Shown here: piece by piece, positions 8,754 to 19,149 of the stretch
Position numbering within the stretch: position 1 is the first letter of the stretch
How the letters are laid out: each line of letters begins with the position of its first letter
Notes under the pieces: generated by a model
Databases searched by the model: none
Told to the model about the DNA's origin: nothing
What the model saw: only the letters and a program-made list of their open reading frames with translations
Made by a program: the position numbers and the translations under genes
Assembly: GCA_013177855.1 (NCBI GenBank)
Contig: JABLYA010000006.1
Location: 124,001 to 188,000 of the forward strand
DNA from: Ignavibacteria bacterium
GTDB lineage: Bacteria > Bacteroidota > Ignavibacteria > Ch128b
DNA length: 64,000 bases
Reading direction: 5' to 3'

Positions 8754-10091
8754 TTATGCTACGCCAACAAATTCATCGTTTTCCATTAATAAATATTCTG
8801 TATTAAAATTAAAACGTACTTGTTCGCCTTTATGTTCACCATCCCTTAATTTTAGGATTTTCAATCTATAAACATTATTTTTCTTCATTTCAGGATTCCT
8901 GATAATTGCCCATACAGAATCAGCGGTTTCAGCTATAGCTTTTGATTCTGGCATATTTTTTAAATCTATGTCATTTGCGCCCCATACAGCTTTATCAGTT
9001 TGTGTTGCTGTTATAACACAAAGATTGTGTTTGTCAGCAATATAACGTAAACCTTCAGCCAAATGTTTACCTTTTAAGAATAACATATTTGCAAAGTCTA
9101 AACCTTTTTCAATAGCCATAATATTAATATAATCTACAATAACCATATTTATTTTAATACCTTTTGATTGTTCTAGTTTGATTATATAATTGTCTAAATC
9201 TGTTATAGTACAATCACTTGTATTATATTTTTTTACGATTATCTTTCCTGGTTTTGCATTGAATAATCCACTATTCATATTCTTTAGTGAATTGATTTTA
9301 TTCTTCATGAAGATAACATCTCTTGCTTTATCATCATATTCTTTAATAGGTATTCTTAAACGCATAGAACCCATACGTTTCATACACTTTTGAGAACTCA
9401 TTTCAAGTGTAACATAAACAACATTTGCACCTTGATTTGCGGCTTTAACTGCAATGTTTTGCATCCACATAGATTTACCAACATTTGTTTCCCCCATCAA
9501 AACATTCATAGATGCTTGATCCCAACCACCTGATAGAATCTTATCAAGACAACCCCAACCTGTGGTTATTTTTTTTGTAGTCTCTGTAACTTTGTGAGTT
9601 TCAGGATCATCAAAATCATCACCCAAATCATCATCATCATTATCAATAATTGCTGATTCATTATACATCTGTCTGATTTTTGACGCAACATCGGTAACAT
9701 TGTCATAATTAATTTCTTCCAAGCCTCTTATAAGTTCAACGCTTTTTAAAACATTATTCTTTGTAATATTAGATAACTTCCAAGCTTTAAATCTTTGTAC
9801 AATCCATTCTTCTTCACCAAATTCAGAATTGTCACCCTTTAATAACATTTTAACAAGATTATCTGAAATTTTCTTTTCAATATCATTTAGTTTAACTAAT
9901 GCTAAAATTTGGGCAGGTGTTGGAACAGATTTTGTTTTACTTACCATATACTCATTTTTCACAACACTATAAATAAATTGTATATCCTCATTTTTAAAGA
10001 AATACGGTTCTACTTTTAGAAATTGTTCAGGATTATTTAATATATGATGGAAAAAAACCTTTTCCATTCCAACATTCATCTTTTCACCCAT
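8754..10091 (-). CDS. Replicative DNA helicase, DnaB/gp41-type
   Basis: 445 residues. The RecA-like ATPase core has Walker A GETNVGKSM near residue 199, followed by VVYVTLEMSSQKCMKRM, Walker B-like INMVIVDYINIM, and VITATQTDKAVWG. This is the order found in DnaB C-terminal domains and T4 gp41. The N-terminal 150 residues are helical, like the DnaB primase-binding domain. The enzyme unwinds the fork as a hexamer. It is adjacent to the recombinase (17-base gap) and probably in one operon. Start: two ATGs (MGEKM); the first is used here. Confidence 0.88.
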   Translation of the reverse strand: MGEKMNVGMEKVFFHHILNNPEQFLKVEPYFFKNEDIQFIYSVVKNEYMVSKTKSVPTPAQILALVKLNDIEKKISDNLVKMLLKGDNSEFGEEEWIVQRFKAWKLSNITKNNVLKSVELIRGLEEINYDNVTDVASKIRQMYNESAIIDNDDDDLGDDFDDPETHKVTETTKKITTGWGCLDKILSGGWDQASMNVLMGETNVGKSMWMQNIAVKAANQGANVVYVTLEMSSQKCMKRMGSMRLRIPIKEYDDKARDVIFMKNKINSLKNMNSGLFNAKPGKIIVKKYNTSDCTITDLDNYIIKLEQSKGIKINMVIVDYINIMAIEKGLDFANMLFLKGKHLAEGLRYIADKHNLCVITATQTDKAVWGANDIDLKNMPESKAIAETADSVWAIIRNPEMKKNNVYRLKILKLRDGEHKGEQVRFNFNTEYLLMENDEFVGVA

Positions 10092-10108
10092 ACTGGTTTA
10101 TGTATTTT

Positions 10109-11314
10109 TTAATCACCATTATCAATATCGAAATCTGGATCTGATTCAAATTCTTGGTACATTTCGTCCATTTCATTTTGAATTTTATCAATTTCAGCTT
10201 GATTTGCATATGCAAAATAATCTGCGATAATTGGATCTAGTGCCTTTAATACTTCATCTGTAAAAACTTTCGAATTATAAATTTGTTTTTCATATAATGA
10301 TTTATTAAGATGTTTTACGAACCATTTTGTACCACCTGGTTTATAAACGATTTGACCTGTTTTTTTATCAACTTCTTCTTTAACTTTTGCAATACCAACT
10401 TTATCAAAATTTTCTGGTGTACAGAAAAATTCTAATCCTTTAAATTTATTTGTACCAGTTGTATGATTAATTTCAAATTTAATTTTCTTTGGTTTAGCAT
10501 TTCTATTTTTTCTTGCTATTGCTGTAACTACAATACCTGATGCATTTAAATCTAATTCATCTTCTTCGCCAGTTTTTAATTTGGCTTTTGTTAAATAAAC
10601 AATTGTTGATGCCGAATAATCTACACCTTTACCACCAGATTGAATAGCGACTGGAAATAAATCTTGTGACATATAAATATGGTTTGTAGCAACAAATGGA
10701 ATTTCAAGATACCCGAGATCAGCTGTAATAATTCTAAAAAGAGATTTGATTGCTTTTGCTCTTGACATATCTGTTTTATTTTTTCCTTCTATTGCATCTT
10801 CTATTTCTTTAGACGAAGCTAATTGACCAATTGAATCTAAAAAGAGAATAGTTTTATCAATATCAATGCCATTTTGTTTCTTTTCTTTTAATTGATCTAA
10901 AAATTGTGCCAACATAATTTTAATATCTTCAACTTTATTGGAACGAATCAACATAAATCTATTTGGTGAAATATCTAAACCAAATTCTTCAAGTTGATCT
11001 AATTCTATTGAAAATTCTGTATCAATATAAATAACATTATATCCTTCTTTTTGAGCAGATTTTGCAATGTTATAACACAAATAAGATTTTCCAACAGATT
11101 CTTCACCTGCAAATATGGTGAGTCGATTTTTTGAAATACCACCATGTAAAATAGACTTAGACAACAGAGCATTAAGTATATAGATGTTGGTATCTATATA
11201 TGTTCTTTCTTTTGTTTGTTTTTCTATTACAATGGAAGTTTTTTGTGAGATAGTTTCCATCATCTCTCGCATTTCTTTAAATGAGAGATTAGGAGTTCCT
11301 GACTTTTTTGCCAT
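10109..11314 (-). CDS. uvsX: UvsX/RecA-like recombinase
   Basis: 401 residues. Walker A is GEESVGKSY near residue 70, followed by YNVIYIDTEFSIELDQ and Walker B TILFLDSIGQL. The later loop YMSQDLFPVAIQSGGKGVDY matches the L2 and subunit-interface region of RecA-type ATPases. As with T4 UvsX, it should coat single-stranded DNA and drive strand exchange for recombination-dependent replication. The C-terminal tail is acidic (NEMDEMYQEFESDPDFD), as in RecA. The upstream minus strand contains TATATAAAATAAAAA and a small hairpin (AGAGC-GATT-GCTCT) before the start. Confidence 0.85.
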   Translation of the reverse strand: MAKKSGTPNLSFKEMREMMETISQKTSIVIEKQTKERTYIDTNIYILNALLSKSILHGGISKNRLTIFAGEESVGKSYLCYNIAKSAQKEGYNVIYIDTEFSIELDQLEEFGLDISPNRFMLIRSNKVEDIKIMLAQFLDQLKEKKQNGIDIDKTILFLDSIGQLASSKEIEDAIEGKNKTDMSRAKAIKSLFRIITADLGYLEIPFVATNHIYMSQDLFPVAIQSGGKGVDYSASTIVYLTKAKLKTGEEDELDLNASGIVVTAIARKNRNAKPKKIKFEINHTTGTNKFKGLEFFCTPENFDKVGIAKVKEEVDKKTGQIVYKPGGTKWFVKHLNKSLYEKQIYNSKVFTDEVLKALDPIIADYFAYANQAEIDKIQNEMDEMYQEFESDPDFDIDNGD

Positions 11315-11435
11315 ATAGGAATCTATTATTTTTTTAGAGCGATTGCTCTCCTATTTTTATTTTATATACATGTGTAATAAAAGTTTAAAAAATTTATATC
11401 AATTAACATAGGGGACATAAAATTGATTATATATA

Positions 11436-11992
11436 ATGAAAAATGTTGTTAATTTATATATGAATTTTTTTATTGTGTTTTGTAAAACTAGAAGAAAATT
11501 TGATAAATACATCAAAATTAATAGAATTAAAAATAAAGTAATAGTAGATATACAAGAACTCATAAATGATTATGATATAGATATTAATAAACATAAAGAT
11601 TATTTTAATCTTATGGTCTATACAAGAATAAACCATTCTTTAAGAAAAGGTAAAGATATATATTATATACCTGATTTCAAAAATAAAAATATCTCAGTTA
11701 ATGAATTATTCAAACTTAAAGAAATATTAGAATTTAACATTAATTTTAATGTACTATTATTTTACGAAGAATTTATAAATAATAAAGAAATTATTAATGA
11801 TATATTTGAAAATATGTCAAAATTCAATACATCACAAATTATAAAAGACTACTAAAACTTAGACGATTATTTTAACAGTAATACAGATAGTGAGGAATTT
11901 TTTAGGTTCCGAAGAAAGTAGGTAAAAATTACCGAATCACATTTTAAATCGATTCAGAAGATAGAGAATATTTAATTTTATTTCCATTTTAG
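11436..11992 (+). pseudogene. Unknown phage gene, apparently broken by stops and a frameshift
   Basis: The open frame runs from ATG 11436 to TAA at 11853 (139 residues; TRINHSLRKGKDIYYIPDF is typical). Coding-like sequence continues in the same frame after the TAA (NLDDYFNSNTDSEEFFRFRR). It then shifts frame (VGKNYRITF), meets another TAA, and continues (IDSEDREYLILFPF) to TAG at 11990. The joined reading looks like one protein of about 180 residues. It stands alone between the leftward replication block and the rightward baseplate block. The ORF may still make the shorter protein. Family not recognised. Confidence 0.5.
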
Positions 11993-11999
11993 TAACAGC

Positions 12000-12012
12000 A
12001 TTTTAATATATA
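12000..12012 (+). promoter_or_regulatory. Phage promoter-like motif before the baseplate operon
   Basis: ATTTTAATATATA lies 25 bases upstream of the first baseplate gene (12037). It is the same element as at 1980, 19248, 19626, 32143, 38755, 44620 and 54047. Its position ahead of virion genes suggests a late promoter. Confidence 0.5.
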
Positions 12013-12036
12013 ATAAAAAAATATTAAAATTCTGTT

Positions 12037-13620
12037 ATGGCTTTAGGTGGGTTTAATGAATTAGATTTTTTACTACATATTCCTATATTAAATAATGATG
12101 ATAATAGGGATAGTATTTTTAATTGGGTTAGAGGAGGTTTTGATTTTGATGAAAAAGGAAATTTAGATATTAATACTCAAGGTAGAGATACTTCGAGGAG
12201 TGTTGTTTATAAAAATAAAAGTGCGGCAGATACTAACAGTTTAAAAAATTACTATAAAGATACTGTTTATAAATATTCTTTACCTAATAAGGAAAGTGAT
12301 TTGAATCCATACTTAAAATTAATAAGAGATTTTAGCGACCCATCATTTAATGCAATGAAATTTGAAGCGGCTCATTTTGCTTATCTGACAGATTTAGGTG
12401 TATATCCGATGAATAGGATGTGGGTTTTAAGACGTTTTACTGATGCCACAACAGTTCCAAAGACTAATCTACAAGAATGGAGTGGAACACCACCAGAACC
12501 AAGATATACAATGGTTGGTTGGATAAAACCAGAAGATGATAAATTTTTTGGAATAACTTTTAATGAAACATGGACGGTAATTAATGAAAGATTAGATCAA
12601 GTTATTTTTAAAATATTAGAAGAAGAATTTAAATTGAAAGCTGGTAATATACTTTCTTTACCAGGTTGGTCGCAGGGTTTATTATTTGGTTTTTTAAATA
12701 AGATGGATATTACAGGATACAATTCAAAAAACATACCTCAAGGTAATCCATCTGTGCTTCAAGAAGCAGCAGCAAGAGCGAAAGATGCAAACCCAGGTTA
12801 CGGTAACGTTTCTGAGATGTCACTTACGCTTAAAACATCATATGAACAAAAATACATAGGAGATGTTGATCCAGGTAATGCTATGTTGGATTTAATTCAC
12901 AATTGTATTTATATGGGAACTAGAAATACAGAATTTGTATTGAATGGTCCTGCATCTGGTGGGATTTTGGATAAATTAAGAGCGGCTAATGCTGCTGGTA
13001 CTAATTTATCAGCTTGGTGGGAATTCATAAACGCAGTTGTTAGTGCTTTTGTAAATGCTATTAAAGAATTGTTTACAGATATTGGTGGAAATAAAGAGCA
13101 AACACCAGATAAGGATGAAAAAATACCAGCTGCAGCAGCCAAAAATAAATTACTTAGTAGTGCTGATAGTTTATTAGGTGGATGGACTGATGGTTTAGTT
13201 CAAACAATTTTAGCAAGTACTGTTATGAAATGGAGATATGCAATGATGGGTTCTATTGCATTAATGACAGGTGAGAATTCAACACCTTGGCATTTAACTT
13301 TAGGCAATCCATATTCACCATTTTTATCAGTTGGTAATATAGTTGTTAAATCTATAACTATGAATTTTAATAATGAATTTGGTTATAATGATATACCAAC
13401 AAGATTAGATGTAGAAATACAAGTAGCGTTAGGTAGAAATCTTGGTGCACAAGAAATATTCGGGATGTTTAATAATGGTTATCAAAGAGCATATGCGACT
13501 CCTAGTGAAAGTGCTAGTAACAATAATGAAAAAACACCTATTCCAAATTTACCAGAAGAAGTAAATAAACCAACACCAAAAAATAAACCAACCGAATCGA
13601 ACACAGTTACAACTAATTAA
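12037..13620 (+). CDS. Baseplate/tail-tube junction protein (gp48/gp54-like)
   Basis: 527 residues, first gene of the baseplate operon. The C-terminal domain has wording typical of phage tube-initiator proteins: WHLTLGNPYSPFLSVGNIVV, NNEFGYNDIPTRLDVEIQVA, then ALGRNLGAQEIFGMFNNGY. In T4, gp48 and gp54 form the platform from which the tail tube polymerises. An alanine-rich flexible region sits at about residues 350-370. The last 30 residues are Pro/Asn/Thr-rich. Family placement rests on these motifs and on context; the virion role is secure, the exact T4 counterpart less so. Confidence 0.6.
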   Translation: MALGGFNELDFLLHIPILNNDDNRDSIFNWVRGGFDFDEKGNLDINTQGRDTSRSVVYKNKSAADTNSLKNYYKDTVYKYSLPNKESDLNPYLKLIRDFSDPSFNAMKFEAAHFAYLTDLGVYPMNRMWVLRRFTDATTVPKTNLQEWSGTPPEPRYTMVGWIKPEDDKFFGITFNETWTVINERLDQVIFKILEEEFKLKAGNILSLPGWSQGLLFGFLNKMDITGYNSKNIPQGNPSVLQEAAARAKDANPGYGNVSEMSLTLKTSYEQKYIGDVDPGNAMLDLIHNCIYMGTRNTEFVLNGPASGGILDKLRAANAAGTNLSAWWEFINAVVSAFVNAIKELFTDIGGNKEQTPDKDEKIPAAAAKNKLLSSADSLLGGWTDGLVQTILASTVMKWRYAMMGSIALMTGENSTPWHLTLGNPYSPFLSVGNIVVKSITMNFNNEFGYNDIPTRLDVEIQVALGRNLGAQEIFGMFNNGYQRAYATPSESASNNNEKTPIPNLPEEVNKPTPKNKPTESNTVTTN

Positions 13621-13663
13621 GGAAATCCATCTGGTATAAAAATAATAAAGTTATTTAAATATT

Positions 13664-14116
13664 ATGTATAGTTTTACATTTGATACAATAACAAGAGATG
13701 AAAATCAAGATTTTTTATATGATATTTTTAGACAAACTATCATAGAAAAACCACTTGACCTTTACTATAATTTTGTTAAAGATGATGAAGAATGTAGGTT
13801 GGATAAAGTAATGATGCGTTTATATTCCAGTTCATATAATTTAGAAGAATTTATGGTTTTAAATGATATAGTTAATCCATGGTCGGTTCAATCTGGTAAT
13901 ATTATATATTATGCACAAGGCTTGCAATCTTTAAGAGAAATTGAAAGAGATGATACAGTTGCTGATAATGTTGCAAATCCAAAAAAGAAAAAAGAAACAA
14001 GAATAGATCCAACAAGACAAAAAGGTGTTCCACCAACTATAAAACCCGTTGATTTTCAACAGATATTGGTTGATAAAAAGAATAAAACTATAAAACTAAA
14101 TACTAAATTGTCATGA
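13664..14116 (+). CDS. gp53-like baseplate wedge protein with LysM-like segment
   Basis: 150 residues. After an N-terminal part with FRQTIIEKPLDLYYNF comes RLDKVMMRLYSSS, then EFMVLNDIVNPWSVQSGNII. This recalls the LysM-like element of T4 gp53-type wedge proteins (ordered position, then N-P-W-x-hydrophobic-x-x-G-x-x-I). The C-terminus is basic and proline-containing. Its stop overlaps the start of the next gene by 4 bases (ATGA), indicating coupled translation in the baseplate operon. Confidence 0.5.
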   Translation: MYSFTFDTITRDENQDFLYDIFRQTIIEKPLDLYYNFVKDDEECRLDKVMMRLYSSSYNLEEFMVLNDIVNPWSVQSGNIIYYAQGLQSLREIERDDTVADNVANPKKKKETRIDPTRQKGVPPTIKPVDFQQILVDKKNKTIKLNTKLS

Positions 14117-15573
14117 TAGAAGTTTTACAAAGATCAACAATAATAACTAAAGCATATGAATTAAATTATGCAAATAATCCTGATTTAGTTAAGATAGCAG
14201 AAAAGAATAATATTGAATTACCTGAAAAGAGTGATGATGATGTTCAAAGGAATGTTGATGATTTGGCAAAATATCCTGTTGTCTATCTTAATAATGTTAC
14301 GATAGAAAGTACAAATATTACAAAATTATATTTATTTAATGATGAATTTTTACCTAGATTAAGATTAGAATTTTCAGATCCTACAAACAAACTACTTGAT
14401 GAAAATTTTCCTATTGATAATTCTATAATAAGTGTTTTTAAAGATTCTACAAATACATCTTTTATGGGTATAAAAATGGACTTTAAAGTTACTGATTTTA
14501 CTATTATAAAAGGTGCTAAATCAAATGAACACATCACCTATGTAATAGATGGAGCATTAAATGTTGATGATTTTTATTTAATAGATTGGGAAAGTTATAA
14601 AGGTACTACATTTGAAGTTATTAAAAAAGTTTCTACTGACATGGGACTTGGTTTTGCAACAAATATAGTAAATACGAATGACGATCAAGTTTGGATAAAT
14701 CCAGGAAACTATAAAATAGAGTTTATAAGAAATATGGTTGATGCATCATATATTAGTGATGAAACATTTTTATTTGGTTATGTTGATTTCTATTATAATT
14801 TTAATTATGTTGATATTGAAAAACAATTAACAGAAGATATATCAGAACAAAAAACGTTAGTTGAAAATAAACAGATGCTTAAAGAAGGTGAAGAATATGA
14901 GATACCTCTTATTTTAACAAATCATCCTGATAGAGATAATACCAACCTTAAAATAGACAAATATACAATAGAAAATAGTAGTACAAATGTTAATTTAACA
15001 TATGGATATAGACATTATGCTATTTACTATGATAAACTAGATGACAATGTAAAAAATTATGCTCTTGATTCTATATCAGATGCAGGTGCAAATAAAATTG
15101 TTATGAAAGGAAACGACACAGAAAGTGATGAATTATACAACAATCAAACAAACAACACTTGGATGGGGAAATTAGATACAGACAATGTTCATGCAAATTT
15201 CTTACATAGTCAGTTACAGAATAAAATGAATCTTAAATTTTTACAGAAATTAAAAATGAAAGTAAGAATGCAAAAAATAAATTATGGTTTATACCGTTTT
15301 CAAAAGGTTAATGTAGAATTGTATAATTTGGGAAAAACAACTACAAAAACCGAAGCAACTGCTAAAGATCCTAGTAGGAAAAATGCCCGTGAAAAAAACA
15401 GTATTGATAAAAATCCAGATAGATTTGAAGAAACAATAATTCATAAATTATCAGGAGAATGGTTAATAACAGCAATCAATTTCATTTTTGATAAAAAAGA
15501 AGGTAATATACAGGAAATAACATTGGTTAAAAGGGAATTAACAGAAAAATATGATTTTCCAAATAGAAATTAA
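14113..15573 (+). CDS. Baseplate hub protein (gp27/gpD-like)
   Basis: 486 residues. The middle part (VTDFTIIKGAKSNEHITYVI, FEVIKKVSTDMGLGFATNI, then FIRNMVDASYISDETFLFGY) has the order expected of phage hub proteins of the gp27/late-control-gpD type: a beta domain on peptide-like ligands, then the conserved SYISD segment. It directly precedes, by one gene, the gp5-like spike protein it would carry. Translation is coupled to the upstream gene by overlap. I infer that it joins the tail tube to the spike. Confidence 0.55.
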   Translation: MIEVLQRSTIITKAYELNYANNPDLVKIAEKNNIELPEKSDDDVQRNVDDLAKYPVVYLNNVTIESTNITKLYLFNDEFLPRLRLEFSDPTNKLLDENFPIDNSIISVFKDSTNTSFMGIKMDFKVTDFTIIKGAKSNEHITYVIDGALNVDDFYLIDWESYKGTTFEVIKKVSTDMGLGFATNIVNTNDDQVWINPGNYKIEFIRNMVDASYISDETFLFGYVDFYYNFNYVDIEKQLTEDISEQKTLVENKQMLKEGEEYEIPLILTNHPDRDNTNLKIDKYTIENSSTNVNLTYGYRHYAIYYDKLDDNVKNYALDSISDAGANKIVMKGNDTESDELYNNQTNNTWMGKLDTDNVHANFLHSQLQNKMNLKFLQKLKMKVRMQKINYGLYRFQKVNVELYNLGKTTTKTEATAKDPSRKNAREKNSIDKNPDRFEETIIHKLSGEWLITAINFIFDKKEGNIQEITLVKRELTEKYDFPNRN

Positions 15574-15582
15574 TATAATAAT

Positions 15583-17268
15583 ATGAAATGGTCAGATGAT
15601 AAAAAAAGTGCTTATCTAAGAGGTTATACCGAACTTAGCGATCTTGATAAAGAAATTGCTAAAACAAAGACACATTTAGATAAAGGTGCGAAACAATGGC
15701 AAGCAGATTGGGAAAAAGAAAATAAGAAAGAATTACACACTTATGACCAAGATGCTATTAGAAAAGGTATGATGTATACAAATGTTGATAATGATTTTAG
15801 ATATAGTACTGACATATCAACCTTCTTTGATGATCCCACATACCTTGGATATAATGTAAAAATTGCAATTGAAGACTCACCTTTATGGAATTATGGATAT
15901 GGTCTTGATGAAACACAAATAGGTGAAACTGGAACGGCTTTATACTTTATAAACAAATATGGTAAAACAATTGGTGAAATAGGACAAAGAAAACCAATCT
16001 TATTTGAATTTATATCAAGATTTGAAAATCTATTTGGAAGAACACTACTTAATAATACAGATAAGTATAAGTCATATTATATTGAAACTATTTCAGGATT
16101 AGATAAACTTATGGCAAAAATGGTAAAATATCCTGAAGATAAATTGACTGTAACATTATCTGAAAATGTTTCATTATTAGCAACATATATAGCTGAATTA
16201 TATAATAATTTATCGTATTCATATAATTACCAAAGATATGTTATACCTGAAAACTGTTTAAGATTTGATTTATTGGTTGAAATAACTGATATAAGAATTT
16301 TTAGAAATATAGGTACAGATGATAATGGAAATATATTTTATAATATAAATTCAAATCCGCCTAAAATAATTTATAGATTACACGATTGTAATTTTGATTT
16401 TTCAAATACAAAGCCATTTGCTGAAGCAATTTCTATGGCTGGATTTGGTAGTACTGCTGATAAAACTCCAAGAAATTTAACATTTGATATAAAATATAAA
16501 TCAATAACAAGAGAGTTTATTTCACCTTTGATAAATAATTCTTATACACTTCTTAATAAATCAAGTAAAATTATTAATAATACTATATTATCAAATGCTA
16601 AATATTTTTCTACTGATATATTTTCGGATAATAAAATTAATATTAAAAAAGAACAAGAAAAGTTTTCATCATCTGAATCACTTAAATCAGCAACTGGTGA
16701 ACTTTCAAATCCTAATGAAAAATTGGTACAACCATCAGTAATTGATGAAAAAAGAAGAAATGCAATGAAAAATGATATAGGTCAAATACCTCATATTAAA
16801 ACTAATATAGGTTATAATATTGCTGTATCAAAAACTATTGAAGGTTATGTCCAACAAGAAGAAAATCCATACCATATTATTAGAACAAAAGATGTAAAAT
16901 CACATGACCATACAAAGACTAATACATTTTCAACAACAATTGATAAATTAAAGACAGCGCAAAGTATTTATGGTAGTGATAAAAAAGACTTTTTGGAAAA
17001 TCTTAAGCAAATAGCAGAGAATAATATCGATGTTGCAAAAGAAAAAATGATTAGTAGATTCACTCAAATTAGAGGTTCATTAATTAATGAAATACTAAGA
17101 CAAGTAAGAAAACCATTTCAAATGCCTAATATATATCCTGACAATGTGTATAATCCTGATTTTAGAAAATTATCTTTAGAAAATTTTGTAAGAGGATTAG
17201 GTTCAGATATACTTAATGAAGGAGAAAATGCTGCAAGAAATGAATTAAATTCGTTACTTGGTGGATAA
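15583..17268 (+). CDS. Baseplate/tail-tube-associated structural protein
   Basis: 561 residues. The segment LRFDLLVEITDIRIFRN, followed by PKIIYRLHDCNFDFS and LTFDIKYKSITREF, resembles the tail-tube-like fold of T4 gp48/gp54-type proteins. The C-terminal 200 residues are helical and polar (KTAQSIYGSDKKDFLENLK, RFTQIRGSLINEILRQVRK), possibly reaching into the tube like a tape-measure anchor. It sits between the hub and spike genes with gaps of 9 and 15 bases. The virion role is well supported by context; the exact counterpart is uncertain. Confidence 0.5.
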   Translation: MKWSDDKKSAYLRGYTELSDLDKEIAKTKTHLDKGAKQWQADWEKENKKELHTYDQDAIRKGMMYTNVDNDFRYSTDISTFFDDPTYLGYNVKIAIEDSPLWNYGYGLDETQIGETGTALYFINKYGKTIGEIGQRKPILFEFISRFENLFGRTLLNNTDKYKSYYIETISGLDKLMAKMVKYPEDKLTVTLSENVSLLATYIAELYNNLSYSYNYQRYVIPENCLRFDLLVEITDIRIFRNIGTDDNGNIFYNINSNPPKIIYRLHDCNFDFSNTKPFAEAISMAGFGSTADKTPRNLTFDIKYKSITREFISPLINNSYTLLNKSSKIINNTILSNAKYFSTDIFSDNKINIKKEQEKFSSSESLKSATGELSNPNEKLVQPSVIDEKRRNAMKNDIGQIPHIKTNIGYNIAVSKTIEGYVQQEENPYHIIRTKDVKSHDHTKTNTFSTTIDKLKTAQSIYGSDKKDFLENLKQIAENNIDVAKEKMISRFTQIRGSLINEILRQVRKPFQMPNIYPDNVYNPDFRKLSLENFVRGLGSDILNEGENAARNELNSLLGG

Positions 17269-17283
17269 AAATAAAGTGATAAT

Positions 17284-19104
17284 ATGTTTTCGCCAATATT
17301 ACAGAAAAATCAAGATTATTTGAACAATAAAATATTTGTTGGTATAGTTGAAGATAATAAGGATAAAAAGAGAAAAGGTAGAATTAAGGTAAGAGTACAA
17401 GGCGTTTTTAATGACATTGAATTAGAACATATACCTTGGGCATCCCCTTTTAGAAGTTTAGATGGTAAATCTTTTTGTGTTCCAGCTATAGGTAAAATAG
17501 TTAATGTAATTTTTCCACAGGGAAATTTATATGATCCACAATATATTTATTCAGAAAATTATAATATAAATTTACAAGATAAATTAGAAGAATTATCAGA
17601 CGATGAGTATATAAATTTTATATCTTTATTATTCGACCATAGAACACAATTATATTCTGATGATAATGCTCTAACACTTGATTATTTTGGTAATGCAATT
17701 AGAGTAAAAAAAGAAAGTATTGATATTAAATTAAAAAATAATAATCAATTATTAAATATAGGTCATAGTTTATGTGATCAAGATGCTGTCTTAGGAACAA
17801 ATTTTTTCAAATGGATGGATAGTTTTATGGACACATTATTAATACCATCAACATTAATAGGCAATTTGGGTGCTCCTATTTTAAGACCACAACTTGACCA
17901 AAAAATCAATGAATATAAATTATTACGAGAAACTTTTGTTTCCAATAATGTTAAAATAGTAGATAATAATAAAATATCACAAGATGACTATGATAAAAAT
18001 AGATTGAAAACACCAGTTAAGGATGATGCTACAAAAATAAATGATGTTAAAATTTTAGATGCTCAATATCCAAAACAAGAAACTAAATCAGAAGATATTA
18101 AAGGCGAACCTATAATAGAAGATAAGAAAGAAACATTGCCTGAAAAGGTTATGGAAGAAAGAAAAAAAGATTTGATTGAATTAAAAGAAAATGAGGCAAC
18201 GGGTACAACAATTCGACCTAATTATGACTTTGATCATCTTGATGATTTAGATGAGGAAGAAGTAATTGAAAGAGAAACAACATTTGAAAAAGAAGTAAAT
18301 ACAGCTTTAAACGAAGACCCATATGCAGGTTTTTGGTCTGGTAGAAAAGGTAGAAATGCAATTACCGAAGAAGCTTCAACGACAACTAATACAACAGAAG
18401 GTTATGGTTCATATTATTCGGAAAACCAAACGACTTCTACTTCTGGAATATTAGAAGTTGGCTCGTCAAACTCAATAACAGTTACTGGTTCGGTTTCAAA
18501 AGATAAAATTATACTAACAGACGATTTAAGAGGTGTAGGAAATTCTTATATTTTAACAAAACAAAGTTTAGGTAATAAATATCAAGATCCAAGAGATGTA
18601 ACTTTTAATACCAAAAAAGGTAAACTAATTATAAAAGGTGATGATGTTGTTAGATGCATGAATGAATTTATCAATGATGTGTTGGGACCTTTTGCTACAT
18701 ATTTAAAAAACAAATATCCTGAACTTTATAAAAAATGGTATATTAATGGTGCTACAAGAGCATTTATTCCATCAGGTGGTTCAACAACATCACAACATTT
18801 TAAAGGCCAAGCTGTTGATTTTCAGATATTAGATACTTCTAGTTGGAAAAAACTAAATGATGCTAATTTAAAATTATTCAATGCTTTATTAGAATTTTAT
18901 AAAACTCACCCAGTTGGTTATGATCAATTATTATTTGAAACAAGAAGTGAAAAATCTTGCTGGATACATCTATCATATAGAAGAAATAATAATAGATTAC
19001 AAGCATTAAGGTATGTGAATGATAATGTTTATTCAGCACCTATGAACCATACAGGTAAATATTTAATATCTGTTGATTCTAATTCAGCAAAATTATATGT
19101 ATAA
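17284..19104 (+). CDS. gp5-like baseplate spike with C-terminal M15-type peptidase
   Basis: 606 residues. Residues 17-85 form a gp5/VgrG-type OB domain (GIVEDNKDKKRKGRIKVRVQ, then HIPWASPFRSLDG and GKIVNVIFPQGN). The middle is a long charged, low-complexity linker. Residues 440-580 look like an M15/VanY-type D-Ala-D-Ala carboxypeptidase: GATRAFIPSGGSTTSQHFKG, QAVDFQI and WIHLSYR supply the His-x6-Asp and final His zinc ligands. T4 gp5 has a lysozyme in the equivalent spike, so this phage probably cuts peptide cross-links instead. It closes the baseplate operon, followed by a copy of the 43-bp repeat. Confidence 0.75.
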   Translation: MFSPILQKNQDYLNNKIFVGIVEDNKDKKRKGRIKVRVQGVFNDIELEHIPWASPFRSLDGKSFCVPAIGKIVNVIFPQGNLYDPQYIYSENYNINLQDKLEELSDDEYINFISLLFDHRTQLYSDDNALTLDYFGNAIRVKKESIDIKLKNNNQLLNIGHSLCDQDAVLGTNFFKWMDSFMDTLLIPSTLIGNLGAPILRPQLDQKINEYKLLRETFVSNNVKIVDNNKISQDDYDKNRLKTPVKDDATKINDVKILDAQYPKQETKSEDIKGEPIIEDKKETLPEKVMEERKKDLIELKENEATGTTIRPNYDFDHLDDLDEEEVIERETTFEKEVNTALNEDPYAGFWSGRKGRNAITEEASTTTNTTEGYGSYYSENQTTSTSGILEVGSSNSITVTGSVSKDKIILTDDLRGVGNSYILTKQSLGNKYQDPRDVTFNTKKGKLIIKGDDVVRCMNEFINDVLGPFATYLKNKYPELYKKWYINGATRAFIPSGGSTTSQHFKGQAVDFQILDTSSWKKLNDANLKLFNALLEFYKTHPVGYDQLLFETRSEKSCWIHLSYRRNNNRLQALRYVNDNVYSAPMNHTGKYLISVDSNSAKLYV

Positions 19105-19106
19105 TT

Positions 19107-19149
19107 AAAATACAAAATTCAATAAACTAAATAATTAATCATAAAAAAT
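19107..19149 (+). repeat. 43-bp intergenic repeat, copy 1
   Basis: 43 bases identical to 40987-41029, and 41 of them are found inverted at 37899-37939. It starts two bases after the stop of the spike gene. The shared TTAATTCTGTTTGAA follows at 19160-19174 and recurs beside copy 3 at 37835-37849. Confidence 0.8.
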
